64,000 nt of DNA, taken from NCBI GenBank assembly GCA_021414105.1, contig JAIOPB010000034.1:1-64000 (forward strand), read 5' to 3'. The notes under the pieces were generated by a model, which was not told the origin of the DNA, searched no databases, and saw nothing but the letters and a program-made list of their open reading frames with translations. Numbering within the stretch: the stretch's first letter is position 1; each line of letters begins with the position of its first letter. Below, piece after piece: positions 9,362-18,697 of the stretch. Source of the stretch: Nitrosarchaeum sp. (GTDB taxonomy: Archaea > Thermoproteota > Nitrososphaeria > Nitrososphaerales > Nitrosopumilaceae). The translations under genes and the position numbers were made by a program.

Positions 9362-10290
9362 AATGCCTCTTTTAGATGATTTAGATTCTCAGTCATTCTA
9401 GAAATGTAAGTGCCATCATCACCAATTTCTAACGGAGATAAAACCAGTATTTTTCCTCCAATTTCATTTGCAATCACTTGAGAAGTTTTAGGATCAGCCA
9501 TTTCTTCGGTAAAAATAACTTTAAGATTAAGCTGTTTGGCTTTATTAATTACATTTTCTAAAGTCTTGGCAGTAGGTTCCGCATGTGATGCAGATGATGA
9601 AATTATAGTATGTTGGGTAAGATCATATTCATCTGCAAAATATGAAAAGGCATGATGAAATGCAATGAAATCATGATTACAGCCAGATAATTCATTACGA
9701 ATTTTTGAATCAAGTAAATCTAATTCATCTATATAATTTGCGGCATTTTCTTGAAAATATTGTTGATTTTCAGGATCTAAATTAGAAAATGCATTTGCAA
9801 TATTTTGGACTTGAATTTTTGCAAAAACTGGATTTAACCAAATATGAGGATCTCCAGATTCATCAACATGTTCTTCATACACTAAAGATTCTTTATCCAA
9901 ATTTTTTATAATAATTTCATTACTTGTATCAACTACCACACCTTGGTAATTCATTTCATTTAATTTATCAACCCAATTTTCAAATCCAATTCCATTAATT
10001 ATTATAAGATCAGATTTTTGCATTTGTTGCACATCTTTTATTGTTGGTTCCCAATCATGTGGTTCAACTCCAACTGGAACTAACAATTTTACATCAACTT
10101 TTTCTTTACCAACATTTTGTGAAAATTCACGTAGTGGATAAAATGATGCCATAACCTGTAGTTTTGATTCGTTTGTTTTCTTGAATTGGTTTGAATCACT
10201 TGAAAAAACAGCAAATGAGATTAGGGGAATTGTAATTACAATTGCAATTATTGCGAGTTTCACTTGTCTATTCACACATGATTTTGACAT
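9355..10290 (-). CDS. znuA: Metal ABC transporter substrate-binding protein, ZnuA-type
   Basis: A 311-residue cluster A-1 binding protein with one N-terminal hydrophobic segment (residues 11-29) acting as signal or anchor. Likely metal ligands in the expected order are H78 (PHDWEPT), H149 (DPHIWLNP), H212 or H213 (AFHHAF) and D266 (MADPKTS). The long His-rich loop of many bacterial ZnuA proteins is absent, and only EEHVDESGD precedes the second His. Zn(II) or Mn(II) is the usual cargo. First gene of the operon, divergent from the NikR-like regulator with 77 bp between their starts. Confidence 0.88.
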   Translation of the reverse strand: MSKSCVNRQVKLAIIAIVITIPLISFAVFSSDSNQFKKTNESKLQVMASFYPLREFSQNVGKEKVDVKLLVPVGVEPHDWEPTIKDVQQMQKSDLIIINGIGFENWVDKLNEMNYQGVVVDTSNEIIIKNLDKESLVYEEHVDESGDPHIWLNPVFAKIQVQNIANAFSNLDPENQQYFQENAANYIDELDLLDSKIRNELSGCNHDFIAFHHAFSYFADEYDLTQHTIISSSASHAEPTAKTLENVINKAKQLNLKVIFTEEMADPKTSQVIANEIGGKILVLSPLEIGDDGTYISRMTENLNHLKEALC

Positions 10291-10292
10291 AT

Positions 10293-10356
10293 GTTATTAA
10301 TAACTATATAAAATGTTAATAATTTTAATTGCTAAACTTATAAGATAATTAATAAC
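10293..10356. promoter_or_regulatory. Shared control region of the metal ABC operon and NikR-like gene
   Basis: Between the two divergent starts lies a perfect 12-bp palindrome, GTTATTAATAAC (10293-10304), 3 bp from the znuA ATG. Its half-site recurs as TTAATAAC at 10349-10356 and, less exactly, at 10315-10322. A palindromic TATA-like box CTTATAAG (10337-10344) is centred about 27 bp before the regulator ATG. The arrangement suits a metal-sensing repressor controlling both directions. Given the AT-rich background, the palindrome is suggestive rather than proven. Confidence 0.45.
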
Positions 10357-10367
10357 AATTAGCATTT

Positions 10368-10751
10368 ATGCCGATAGTTTCAATTTCATTGAATCAAGAG
10401 ATTTTATCAGAATTAGACAAGTTGCAAAAAACTATGGGCTTTTCAGGTAGGTCTGAAGCAATAAGGGCAGGAATCAGAACTTTTGTTTCAGAAGAAAAAC
10501 AAAGATCTGAATTAACAGGAAATATTCATGCTATTCTTTTAGTTGTTCATAATGACGAGTTTGATCATGTTGTATCTGGAATAAAACATAATTTTGAAGA
10601 TCTGATTACAACACATCTACACAGTAAGATAGAAGGAGAGAAGTGTATGGAATTATTTGTAATTGATGGCGATGCAGAAAGAGTATCAACTATTACAAAA
10701 GATTTTCAAGTAAACAAAAACATGGATACCGTAAAATTAGTAACATTATAG
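10368..10751 (+). CDS. nikR: NikR-like ribbon-helix-helix metal-responsive regulator
   Basis: A 127-residue protein. Residues 1-45 form a ribbon-helix-helix DNA-binding domain (SISLNQEILSELDKL, then GFSGRSEAIRAGIRTF). Residues 50-127 resemble the NikR ACT-like metal domain, with HLH (H83, H85), C93 and the following MELFVIDGD. E. coli NikR has H-x-H-x5-C; here the gap from the second His to the Cys is seven residues, so metal geometry or specificity may differ. Family members repress nickel uptake when Ni(II) is bound. The divergent target here looks like a Znu-type importer, so either the importer carries Ni/Co or the regulator has changed metal. Confidence 0.85.
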   Translation: MPIVSISLNQEILSELDKLQKTMGFSGRSEAIRAGIRTFVSEEKQRSELTGNIHAILLVVHNDEFDHVVSGIKHNFEDLITTHLHSKIEGEKCMELFVIDGDAERVSTITKDFQVNKNMDTVKLVTL

Positions 10752-10753
10752 AA

Positions 10754-12148
10754 TTAATTATAAATTAGATTTTTTGAAAAGCTATTTCTTGATGCCAAAA
10801 CAACTACTAATAATGTAGAAAATAGGATCATAATTGTAATAGCTCCAAACTCAGGAGCAACAACTATTCCAAAATCAGTTTCTTGACCTGTATTTCTAAT
10901 GTTGTCAAATCTAATAATTGTAGGACCTGTTTGATCTTCGGCAAATTCATATCGTTCAAATTCTCCACCAACTTGTGCCGTTCCAGTTGTTCTATGAATT
11001 TCCTTACCATTTTGTATAATTACAAAAGTATAATCAGAATTACGCAGTGGCTCTCCAGTTTTACCGTCTCTGATTGTAAAGATAAAATTTGTATTTTGTC
11101 CAGGTACAATTTCTATTGGATCCCACGAAAGATTTACTTGAAAGTCTTCACTTTTTGTAAATGCAGTTAATGGAAATCCTGTATTTTCAGATCTAGAAAG
11201 AGTAAAAGTAATTGTATCAGGTAGTGGCTCTCCAGATTTTTGCAGTTGATTCTTTATGAATCTGAGATGATCCTGCAATAAAACAAAATGAACTATTCTT
11301 TCATTATCTTCAGTATAATCATCGATTGTAACTGATGCTTTAAACAAGTCAATTCCGTTTGCTTTACCTGTATAACTTGGAGATAAAAATTCGACAAAAT
11401 TCTTAGGAAAATGTACTTCTTCATGCACTACTGGAATGTGGGACATTTGTTTTTCACTCCAATCAAAAGGCATCTCAAATGTTATTTGTTTAGCAATAGG
11501 ATCATACTCAAAGTTAGAAATATTATCAAAGTATGATTTTATTTTAAACTGAACATCCTGATTTTCGGCATCTTTTTGTAAAAATTCGATGCTATCTGCA
11601 ATACTCAGATTTGCATTGTAAACATCAGAATTTTCAATTATGTTTGTTGGCTCATCAATTGTTCTTACCTCGATTTCAAAATTATATAATCCACCTGAAT
11701 TGAAAATAGGGCCAGAAATCATTATTGGGTTAGATTCTGTTCCATGCCATGCACCTAACAAAGAATCCTGTTCTCCATGAATTGTAATCTCACCTTCTTG
11801 TGTAGGATTTACTTTGATTGGAAGAACTCCATCAGGTGCAAAAAAATAGTTTCTAAATATCATTTTATTTTCATGAAATAAACCAATTAGAAATGTAACG
11901 TTTTTTGCATTTTCTTTTGTCTCATCTTCAGTTGCTGTAATTGTAATTTGTTTTTCGCTAGTTTGCTCAAAAGATATTGGAAGTTCAACTGAAATCGAAA
12001 TTTTCTTTCCTTGTACATCAACTGAACGAATAGTATCAATTCCTAATCCATGTCCATAAACACTAGATATTGGAAATAGTAAAGATACCATTATTGCAGC
12101 TATTGCAAATATTCCAAATTTTGATAATAACAATATAGATCTAGACAT
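10754..12148 (-). CDS. Exported PEFG-CTERM protein, paralogue of the 1-1587 gene
   Basis: A 464-residue protein with an N-terminal signal helix (residues 10-32). The beta-rich body is related to the partial gene at 1-1587. The C-terminus has APEFG followed by a hydrophobic helix and basic residues, i.e. the PEFG-CTERM sorting signal, in place of the repeated IPSWIKNNAGWW modules of its paralogue. It is likely displayed on the cell surface. No catalytic residues are recognisable. The gene lies 2 bp from the convergent NikR-like gene, and 7 bp separate it from the upstream Lon-domain gene on the same strand. Confidence 0.8.
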   Translation of the reverse strand: MSRSILLLSKFGIFAIAAIMVSLLFPISSVYGHGLGIDTIRSVDVQGKKISISVELPISFEQTSEKQITITATEDETKENAKNVTFLIGLFHENKMIFRNYFFAPDGVLPIKVNPTQEGEITIHGEQDSLLGAWHGTESNPIMISGPIFNSGGLYNFEIEVRTIDEPTNIIENSDVYNANLSIADSIEFLQKDAENQDVQFKIKSYFDNISNFEYDPIAKQITFEMPFDWSEKQMSHIPVVHEEVHFPKNFVEFLSPSYTGKANGIDLFKASVTIDDYTEDNERIVHFVLLQDHLRFIKNQLQKSGEPLPDTITFTLSRSENTGFPLTAFTKSEDFQVNLSWDPIEIVPGQNTNFIFTIRDGKTGEPLRNSDYTFVIIQNGKEIHRTTGTAQVGGEFERYEFAEDQTGPTIIRFDNIRNTGQETDFGIVVAPEFGAITIMILFSTLLVVVLASRNSFSKNLIYN

Positions 12149-12155
12149 GTTGGGG

Positions 12156-12866
12156 TTATTTTACTGTCAGTAATTCTTGGACTTTTTGAAGCAAATCATC
12201 CATGGTATTAGCTTCCAGTATTGGTTGTAATTCATTTGGATCTTTGGCTCCAAGTGCAGATAAAGAATAGACATAATCGATTGTAGGCATCTCTGTAGTA
12301 AGATAGTATTGTTCTAAGACATGATCTAATGCATGAGGTTCAACAGTTTGTGGTAATGCTTGTCTGACAATTTTATTTTTCCACATCTCTACTAGTTTTT
12401 CCCATTTGTCTAATGGTATATTATCATCAATTTCAGAAATCAATTCAACTTCCGCACGAATGTACATTTTTTCTCCAGTTCCTAATTTTTCATGTAATTC
12501 TGAAATGCTTTGGTGGCCTTCTACAGTATATGGATCATAATTAGAAGGCTGAGCCAATGATGGTGGAATTATTTTATTGATTTTAAATTTATTACGACCA
12601 ACAGTCTCAATATGTAACTGCATTCCATCTAATTCAATATCTGTGCATTTGGTTATCTTTGCAATCGTACCTATTGATTTTGGTGCAGTCCAACCACTAA
12701 TCGAGTTATTTGCATCAATTAGACATACACCGAATTGACCATCACCTAACATACAATCATCAACTAATTGTTTGTATCGTGGTTCAAAAATTCTGAGTGG
12801 TAGTTCTTGTCTAGGAAATAATACTAAATCTAAAGGAAAAATTGGTAGAATTTTTGTTTGTGTCAA
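12156..12866 (-). CDS. Lon N-terminal (substrate-binding) domain protein
   Basis: A 236-residue protein that matches the Lon substrate-binding (LAN/PUA-like) domain. It opens with ILPIFPLDLVLFPRQELPLR and FEPRYKQLV, followed by GQFGVCLI, TIAKI and a helical second half. There is no AAA+ ATPase or Ser-Lys protease part, so this is a stand-alone domain, as in many bacteria and archaea. A role in recognising or tethering substrates or regulators is plausible, but no partner is shown. Same strand as the PEFG-CTERM gene downstream. Confidence 0.85.
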   Translation of the reverse strand: MTQTKILPIFPLDLVLFPRQELPLRIFEPRYKQLVDDCMLGDGQFGVCLIDANNSISGWTAPKSIGTIAKITKCTDIELDGMQLHIETVGRNKFKINKIIPPSLAQPSNYDPYTVEGHQSISELHEKLGTGEKMYIRAEVELISEIDDNIPLDKWEKLVEMWKNKIVRQALPQTVEPHALDHVLEQYYLTTEMPTIDYVYSLSALGAKDPNELQPILEANTMDDLLQKVQELLTVK

Positions 12867-12940
12867 ACTGTTGTTATTTGATATGTCTCTAGATATATGG
12901 AATACGCAATCAATTTTAATGAAAAAACAGATTTTAAAAT

Positions 12941-13870
12941 TTAGAATCCATTTTCGTTGAGAATTAAGCCCAACAATGCAGCTCGTGTATGCTTTCCATA
13001 TTCAGCTTGCTCAAAATATTTTGCATTTTTTGTATTATCAACATCTGTTGAAATTTCATCTAGTCTAGGTAATGGATGTAAGATAATAGAATCATCTTTC
13101 ATTTTTTGTAACAAATCCAATCCCACAACATAACTTCCTTTTACTTTGAGATATTCTTCCTCATCAGGAAATCTTTCTTTTTGTATTCGTGTGACATAAA
13201 GAACATCAAGATCATCGATGTATTCTTCAATGTTAGTAGATTCGGTAAAAGACAATCTCTTTTTTATTTCATAAACAGAATCAGATCTAATTCTTAATGA
13301 TTCGGGAGAAATTAAATGGACATCAACATCATAATTTCCAAGACCATATAGAAGAGAGTAAACTGTTCGTCCATATTTTAGATCACCAATGATTCCTATT
13401 TTGAGACCATCAATCTTTTTCTTTTCTTTTCTTATTGTAAACAAATCTTGTATGGCTTGTGTTGGATGCTCTTCTGTACCACTTCCGGCATTGATAACTG
13501 GTTTTGAAGAAACTTCAGCTGCAAATCTACTTGAACCATCAAGAGGATGTCGTAATACAAGTACATCAGAATAAATCGACATTATTCTCACAGTATCTGC
13601 AAGACTTTCACCTTTTTGTGTAGATGATGATGAAATATTGGAAATTCCTAGAGAATTACCACCAACTGATGCCATCGCAGCATCAAAACTAAGACGAGTT
13701 CTAGTACTTGGCTCATAAAATAGATAACCCAGTGTATTTCCTTTACAAACCTCTCTTCTTTCTACGGGGTTAAGTTTCATTATTTTGTCAGTAGATGTAA
13801 AGATTTGTTCAAGTTGAGCTTTGTTAAACTCCTTGATGGAAATTATGTCTTTTTTATAGAACTCGTTCAT
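12941..13870 (-). CDS. pyrB: Aspartate carbamoyltransferase catalytic subunit
   Basis: A 309-residue enzyme that condenses carbamoyl phosphate and aspartate in de novo pyrimidine synthesis. The carbamoyl-phosphate motif STRTRLSF is at about residues 55-62. HPLDGSSR, then SGTEEHPTQAIQDL and HPLPRLDEI mark the remaining active-site loops. The length fits the family. Unusually, the regulatory subunit gene pyrI is divergent from it rather than downstream on the same strand. A TATA-like tract (TTTGTATAG on this strand, about 13893-13902) lies within the pyrI side at about 27 bp from the ATG, so a leaderless message is likely. Confidence 0.96.
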   Translation of the reverse strand: MNEFYKKDIISIKEFNKAQLEQIFTSTDKIMKLNPVERREVCKGNTLGYLFYEPSTRTRLSFDAAMASVGGNSLGISNISSSSTQKGESLADTVRIMSIYSDVLVLRHPLDGSSRFAAEVSSKPVINAGSGTEEHPTQAIQDLFTIRKEKKKIDGLKIGIIGDLKYGRTVYSLLYGLGNYDVDVHLISPESLRIRSDSVYEIKKRLSFTESTNIEEYIDDLDVLYVTRIQKERFPDEEEYLKVKGSYVVGLDLLQKMKDDSIILHPLPRLDEISTDVDNTKNAKYFEQAEYGKHTRAALLGLILNENGF

Positions 13871-13911
13871 TCTTTCAATGATATATACAGGTGACTATAC
13901 AAAGTATTCTG
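13871..13911. promoter_or_regulatory. Interleaved divergent pyrB/pyrI promoters
   Basis: Only 41 bp separate ATG 13870 (pyrB) from ATG 13912 (pyrI). TATATA at 13881-13886 lies about 28 bp before the pyrI ATG. The opposite-strand TATA-like tract at about 13893-13902 lies about 27 bp before the pyrB ATG. The two boxes are crossed, so each polymerase footprint would cover the other start, which could link or alternate expression of the two subunits. Confidence 0.5.
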
Positions 13912-14373
13912 ATGCAAGAGTCCGAACTTATGGTTCGACGAATTAAAGAAGGTACTGTGTTGGATCACATTGACGAGGGAAAAGGTCTTCAGGTTCTAAA
14001 TGCCTTAAGGATTGATGGAAAGGATGGAAGTCTCATAACTATTGCTCTTAACGTGCCTAGTGGAAAATTCAAGAAAAAAGATATCATCAAAGTAGAAAAC
14101 AAATTTCTAAAAGATGATGATACAAACAAACTTGCAGTAATTGCTCCAAAGGCAACTATCAATATTATCAAAGACTACAAACTAATTGAAAAAAGAAGAG
14201 TCGCACTTCCAAATGAAATAGATAGAATTTTCCGTTGTTCAAATCCAGATTGTATTACTAATAGCACTGAACATATTGAATCAGTGATGGATGTAATTGA
14301 CAAGGAAGGAAGAGTACTCAAATGTAGATACTGTGCAAGAGTATTAGATGTTAACAAACTAAAATATAATTGA
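13912..14373 (+). CDS. pyrI: Aspartate carbamoyltransferase regulatory subunit
   Basis: The regulatory chain of ATCase, which binds nucleotide effectors through its N-terminal allosteric domain and contacts PyrB through a zinc domain. KEGTVLDHIDEGKGLQVL is typical of the allosteric domain. The zinc ligands are seen as CSNPDC and CRYC near the C-terminus. The frame is open from GTG 13891, but ATG 13912 is preferred: the TATATA box at 13881-13886 would place transcription start at this codon, giving 153 residues, close to the family norm. ATG 13930 is a further possibility. The gene is divergent from pyrB. Confidence 0.93.
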   Translation: MQESELMVRRIKEGTVLDHIDEGKGLQVLNALRIDGKDGSLITIALNVPSGKFKKKDIIKVENKFLKDDDTNKLAVIAPKATINIIKDYKLIEKRRVALPNEIDRIFRCSNPDCITNSTEHIESVMDVIDKEGRVLKCRYCARVLDVNKLKYN

Positions 14374-14405
14374 ATTAAAAATTTGAAAAAATGTATCTTT
14401 AGGGC

Positions 14406-14717
14406 TTATTGTCCCAAGATGATAAACATCATGACTATACCATAGATAGCAATTGATTCAACCATACCTATGAATATGAATACTTTTGATTGCAGAGCTG
14501 GGTTCTCACTAATTACTGCAAGACCTGCTGCACCTACTTGACCCAAACCGACTCCAGCACCGCCTGCAGCTAAACCAAAAGCTAAACCTGCACCAATTAG
14601 TTTTGAGCCATCACTTGAGCCTGCACTTGAATCTTCTTGAGCATAAGCAACATCCGTCACACCAGCAATTAGAAATGCAATCGCTGTTACAGATAATAAT
14701 AAAACAAGAGGTTTCAT
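14406..14717 (-). CDS. atpK: A-type ATP synthase proteolipid subunit K (c)
   Basis: A 103-residue rotor-ring subunit. An N-terminal hydrophobic leader ending near AYA (residue 26) is probably cleaved. Two transmembrane helices follow: residues 39-70, rich in Gly and Ala, and residues 79-101. The ion-binding carboxylate is E87 in GMVESIAIYG, as in V/A-type rings. I see no clear sodium-site signature, so protons are the likely coupling ion. The gene is last in the E-A-B-D-small ORF-K row and has its own strong TATA box, which suits the high copy number of this subunit. Confidence 0.94.
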   Translation of the reverse strand: MKPLVLLLSVTAIAFLIAGVTDVAYAQEDSSAGSSDGSKLIGAGLAFGLAAGGAGVGLGQVGAAGLAVISENPALQSKVFIFIGMVESIAIYGIVMMFIILGQ

Positions 14718-14742
14718 CTATTTTAATTCCGCCATAATTCCA

Positions 14743-14750
14743 TATTTAAA
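14743..14750 (-). promoter_or_regulatory. TATA box of atpK
   Basis: On the minus strand this reads TTTAAATA, centred about 29 bp upstream of the atpK ATG at 14717. It is one of the best TATA matches in the window and lies downstream of the small ORF at 14768-14899, so atpK can be transcribed alone. Confidence 0.55.
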
Positions 14751-14767
14751 TCATGATACGCTGTGAA

Positions 14768-14899
14768 TTAAATTAGATCTAATGTTTTCTTTTTAAATGA
14801 TTTCAAATCATTTTTAATTGATTTAGCAAAATTTTCATGATCTTGTTCTAATATCTTCTTGGAATTTTCAACTAATTTTTTGATTTCTTCTTTTGTCAT
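14768..14899 (-). CDS. Small helical protein in the ATP synthase cluster
   Basis: A 43-residue ORF beginning MTKEEIKKLVENSKK and ending KKKTLDLI. Its ATG overlaps the TAA of atpD (TAATG), a classic sign of translational coupling. The product is highly charged and probably all helix. It lies between atpD and atpK in an operon where most other genes encode ATP synthase parts, so it could be a small stalk component or an assembly factor. No family is recognised, and it is far shorter than subunit H/G. Confidence 0.6.
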   Translation of the reverse strand: MTKEEIKKLVENSKKILEQDHENFAKSIKNDLKSFKKKTLDLI

Positions 14900-15531
14900 T
14901 ATTTCCTACTTTCCATCTTAGCTTTCACTTTTTTTAACTTTGCGAATTCTTCTCTTTCTCTTTCTTCAAGAGTTGCAAGAATGAATCGTATTTTTTGTTG
15001 ATATTGTGGAATAATGACATTTTCTAGTGCGTTTAGTAACTTTTGTGTTTTTTCAAGGGCTTTTGCAAGGCTAAAAATGGAATTTTCATATTCTGCCGCC
15101 TTGCAAATTTTTGGAAGTAATTCTTTGATCTGTTTTGCTGCCCTGTCTATAGAGGAATTAGTATCAGCAAAACCATATGGCATTGATTTTGTATCTTTTT
15201 CAGTAACTGTAAGTGTTGGAATTTTAACATCCACAACTCTTCGTACATGAACATCAACTTGCATTACAGGTGGTGTGGATTCAGCAACAGAATCAACCGT
15301 ATTAGTTCCTAATGCAAGATATGCCTCATTGACTGATTTGTAAATATCTTGTAATGGATCCCAAATTCCACCTCTTGCTTTAGAGGCTTCTTCAATCATT
15401 TCCTCAATATTTTTTAAAATAACTTTACGTTTATCATCTAAAATTTTCTGAACCATTTTAGCAACTTGGCTAGATTTTTTGTATTTTAGAAGTTCAATTT
15501 TTGTTGCAGCTACATTCTGTCCAAATGACAT
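14899..15531 (-). CDS. atpD: A-type ATP synthase subunit D
   Basis: A 210-residue central-stalk subunit, made mostly of two long helices forming a coiled coil that turns inside the A3B3 head. The N-terminal start ATKIELLKYKKSSQVAKMV and the C-terminal helix (ILATLEEREREEFAKLKKVK) match subunit D of V/A-type ATPases. It follows atpB after a 4-bp gap and is coupled to the next small ORF by a TAATG overlap. Confidence 0.94.
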   Translation of the reverse strand: MSFGQNVAATKIELLKYKKSSQVAKMVQKILDDKRKVILKNIEEMIEEASKARGGIWDPLQDIYKSVNEAYLALGTNTVDSVAESTPPVMQVDVHVRRVVDVKIPTLTVTEKDTKSMPYGFADTNSSIDRAAKQIKELLPKICKAAEYENSIFSLAKALEKTQKLLNALENVIIPQYQQKIRFILATLEEREREEFAKLKKVKAKMESRK

Positions 15532-15535
15532 GCTG

Positions 15536-16921
15536 CTAGTTTTCCTGATAGTATTGATCTACGTATTTGTCTTTAATCTTAGTAATTTCATTCTTTGGAA
15601 GTTTTGAAACAATTTTCCATAGGATAGTAAGAGTTTCTTCTATGGTTCTATTTTCATCAGTTGCTTGTGTAAGAAATTCTTTTTCAAATACATCGCCTAC
15701 ATCCATGTATTTCAAGTCAATATCTGTTAATCCTGCTTTACCTACAATTCCAGCTAGTGCTCTTACTTCTTGAGCTCTAGAGTATGCATCATAAACTTGA
15801 TTTGAGATTTCACTGTGGTCTTCTCTTGTACTTCCTGCACCAATACCATCTTTCATTAATCTGCTAAGACTCATCAAAATATTGATTGGTGGGTAAACAC
15901 CTTGCCTAAATAAATCTCGTCCAAGTACAACTTGACCTTCTGTAATGTATCCAGTAAGATCAGGAATTGGATGAGTGATATCATCAGATGGCATTGATAA
16001 AATTGGAACTTGTGTGACACTACCTTTTCTTCCATTTAATTTTCCTGCTCTTTCATAAATTGTTGAAAGATCAGTATAGAGATAACCTGGATAGCCTTTT
16101 CTTCCTGGTACTTCTTCTCTTGCTGCGCTGATTTCTCTTAGTGCTTCTGCATAATTTGTCATGTCAGTCAGTATTACAAGAACATGCATTCCAAGATCAA
16201 ATGCCAAATATTCTGCAACAGTTAATGCTACACGTGGAGTGATAATTCTTTCAATTGCAGGATCATCTGCGGTATTTAGAAATAGAACACTTCTTTTTAG
16301 TGCGCCTGATTCTTCAAGACTTCTTCTAAAATATTCTGCCTCACTATATTGCACACCAATTGCTGCAAATACTACTGCAAAATCATCTTTTGTACCAACA
16401 ACATTTGCTTGTCTTGCAATTTGTGCTGCAAGAATATTATGTGACATGCCTGAGCCAGAAAATATAGGCAGTTTTTGCCCTCTTACTAGAGTAATCATTC
16501 CATCAATAACAGAAACACCAGTTTGAATGAAGTCTTTTGGATATTCACGCTGTTCTGGATTCATTGGCTCTCCGTTGATATCAATGAATTTATCAGCAAT
16601 CGGATCTGGTAGTCCATCTTTTGGTCTGCCTAATCCATCAAATACTCTACCAAGTACTTCTTTTGATACTGGCATTTCCATGAGTTTGCCTACAAATTTT
16701 GCACTAGTACCAGAAATTGATAATCCAGTGGTTCCCTCAAAGACCTGAACAATTGCTTTACCATTTCCAACTTCAAGAACTTTACCTAATCGTCTTTCTC
16801 CTTCTTTAGTTTCAATTTCTACTAGTTCATCAAATGCTGCATTTTCAACGTCGTCAACAACTACTAGTGGACCTTTGATTTCTGCAATCTTACTGTATTG
16901 AACTCCACCTTTAGCTGTCAA
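15536..16921 (-). CDS. atpB: A-type ATP synthase subunit B
   Basis: A 461-residue non-catalytic head subunit. It has the RecA-like fold but, in place of a Walker A, carries SGSGMSHN near residue 156, as subunit B does. It keeps the conserved blocks [17 protein letters not shown]-like [27 protein letters not shown]-like [19 protein letters not shown] and [11 protein letters not shown]. It overlaps the end of atpA by 4 bp (ATGA-type), which supports coupled translation. Confidence 0.97.
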   Translation of the reverse strand: MTAKGGVQYSKIAEIKGPLVVVDDVENAAFDELVEIETKEGERRLGKVLEVGNGKAIVQVFEGTTGLSISGTSAKFVGKLMEMPVSKEVLGRVFDGLGRPKDGLPDPIADKFIDINGEPMNPEQREYPKDFIQTGVSVIDGMITLVRGQKLPIFSGSGMSHNILAAQIARQANVVGTKDDFAVVFAAIGVQYSEAEYFRRSLEESGALKRSVLFLNTADDPAIERIITPRVALTVAEYLAFDLGMHVLVILTDMTNYAEALREISAAREEVPGRKGYPGYLYTDLSTIYERAGKLNGRKGSVTQVPILSMPSDDITHPIPDLTGYITEGQVVLGRDLFRQGVYPPINILMSLSRLMKDGIGAGSTREDHSEISNQVYDAYSRAQEVRALAGIVGKAGLTDIDLKYMDVGDVFEKEFLTQATDENRTIEETLTILWKIVSKLPKNEITKIKDKYVDQYYQEN

Positions 16922-18696
16922 TTTGTAACTTTCACTCCTATAATAGATTTGAATTGTTCTTTCATATCAATATCTAATTGATCAAGTTTTGATATTTCAT
17001 TATCTTTGATATCCATCCTTGCTTTGAGTAATGTAGTAACTATAGGCATTGCACGAATATCAGCTAATGATGCACCTTCTTTTAGTGCCTGTTGACCTCT
17101 CCTGTTGAATTCAACTAGCAGTTTCAATAATTTGTATTGTTTTTGTGGACTGCAGTAAGTATCGACATCATCAAATGAATTTTGTTGTAATAGACCAATC
17201 TTTAACATTCTTGCAACTTCAAGAATTAGTTTTTCTTCATCAGGTAATGCTTCTGGACCTAAGAGTCTGACAATTTCTTTTAGTGTATCTTCTCTTTGTA
17301 AAACACCATATGCTTCACTTCTAAGAGACAACCAATCACTGTTGATATTTTCACCCCACCATTTTGCAATATCACCAAGATAACCAGAATAGCTATTCAT
17401 CCAGTTAATTGAAGGATAGTGCCTAGAGTAAGCAAGTTTTGCATCCAAAGCCCAGAATGTTTTGATAAATCTCATTGTGTGTGTTGTTACCGGCTCAGTA
17501 AAGTCTCCACCTGATGGGGAAACAGCACCAACCAGAGTAACTGAACCATCACGATCAGGGCTTCCAACAGCTTTGACACGACCTGCTCTTTCGTAAAATT
17601 CTGCTAATCTAGATGCAAGATATGATGGATAACCTTCTTCTGCTGGCATCTCTTCTAATCTTCCACTCATTTCTCTAAGTGACTCTGCCCATCTACTAGT
17701 AGAATCTGCTACAAGTACAACATCATAACCCATATCTCTATAATATTCAGCAATTGTTACACCAGTGTAGATACTTGCTTCTCTTGCAGCTACTGGCATA
17801 TTACTTGTGTTTGCAACCAAAACTGTTCTATCCATAAGTGGTTTGCCACTACGTGGATCTTTGAGATGTGGGAATTCAACAAGCACTTCAGTCATTTCAT
17901 TTCCTCTTTCACCACATCCGATGTAAACTACAACTTGTGAATCAGCCCATTTTGCAATTTGATGTAGTGTAACTGTCTTTCCAGTTCCAAATGCACCCGG
18001 AATAGAACCAGTACCACCTTTTGCGATTGGGAAAAATGTATCAATAACACGTTGTCCTGTAAGAAGTGGAACTGTTGGATCGTATCTGTTCTGATATGGA
18101 CGTGGTTTTCTTACAGGCCATCTGTGATACATTTTAAGAGGAATCTTTTCTCCGTCTTTTTCAGTAGTAGCTAGTACAGTTTCTAGATTATAATCTCCTT
18201 CACTTACCATATTTGAGATCTTTCCACCAGGATGATCCGGTGGAACCATAATAGAGTGAACAATAAGGTCAGTCTCTTGAACAGTTCCAATAACATTTCC
18301 TGCAGCAACATTATCACCATTACTAATAGTTGGTACAAAATGATATTTTTTTATCATATCTACAGGGGTTGTTGTGATACCTCTGCCAATAAATGAACCA
18401 GAAGCTTTTGATAATTCTTTTAATGGTCTTTGAATGCCATCGTAAATTTGTCCAATAATACCTGGACCTAATAGAACGCTGAGTGGGTTTCCTGTACCAA
18501 CAACTGGTTCACCAGGTTTTAGTCCACTTGTAGATTCATAAACTTGAATAAATGCAACATCGCCAGTTAGACGAATAACTTCACCAACTAATTTTGAGTT
18601 ACCAACAACTACAGTCTCATACATTTTTGCATCAGACATTCCATCAGCCTTAACTGCTGGACCGCTTACCCAAACAATTCTACCTTTAGCTGCCAT
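16918..18696 (-). CDS. atpA: A-type ATP synthase catalytic subunit A
   Basis: A 592-residue catalytic subunit of the membrane ATP synthase. The Walker A is GAFGTGKT (about residue 235), preceded by [14 protein letters not shown]. The non-homologous insert typical of subunit A is present before it ([16 protein letters not shown]). [20 protein letters not shown] and [14 protein letters not shown] mark the catalytic region. There is no intein in the P-loop region, a known insertion site in other archaea. It sits in the operon 1 bp after atpE. Confidence 0.98.
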   Translation of the reverse strand: MAAKGRIVWVSGPAVKADGMSDAKMYETVVVGNSKLVGEVIRLTGDVAFIQVYESTSGLKPGEPVVGTGNPLSVLLGPGIIGQIYDGIQRPLKELSKASGSFIGRGITTTPVDMIKKYHFVPTISNGDNVAAGNVIGTVQETDLIVHSIMVPPDHPGGKISNMVSEGDYNLETVLATTEKDGEKIPLKMYHRWPVRKPRPYQNRYDPTVPLLTGQRVIDTFFPIAKGGTGSIPGAFGTGKTVTLHQIAKWADSQVVVYIGCGERGNEMTEVLVEFPHLKDPRSGKPLMDRTVLVANTSNMPVAAREASIYTGVTIAEYYRDMGYDVVLVADSTSRWAESLREMSGRLEEMPAEEGYPSYLASRLAEFYERAGRVKAVGSPDRDGSVTLVGAVSPSGGDFTEPVTTHTMRFIKTFWALDAKLAYSRHYPSINWMNSYSGYLGDIAKWWGENINSDWLSLRSEAYGVLQREDTLKEIVRLLGPEALPDEEKLILEVARMLKIGLLQQNSFDDVDTYCSPQKQYKLLKLLVEFNRRGQQALKEGASLADIRAMPIVTTLLKARMDIKDNEISKLDQLDIDMKEQFKSIIGVKVTN

Positions 18697-18697
18697 A

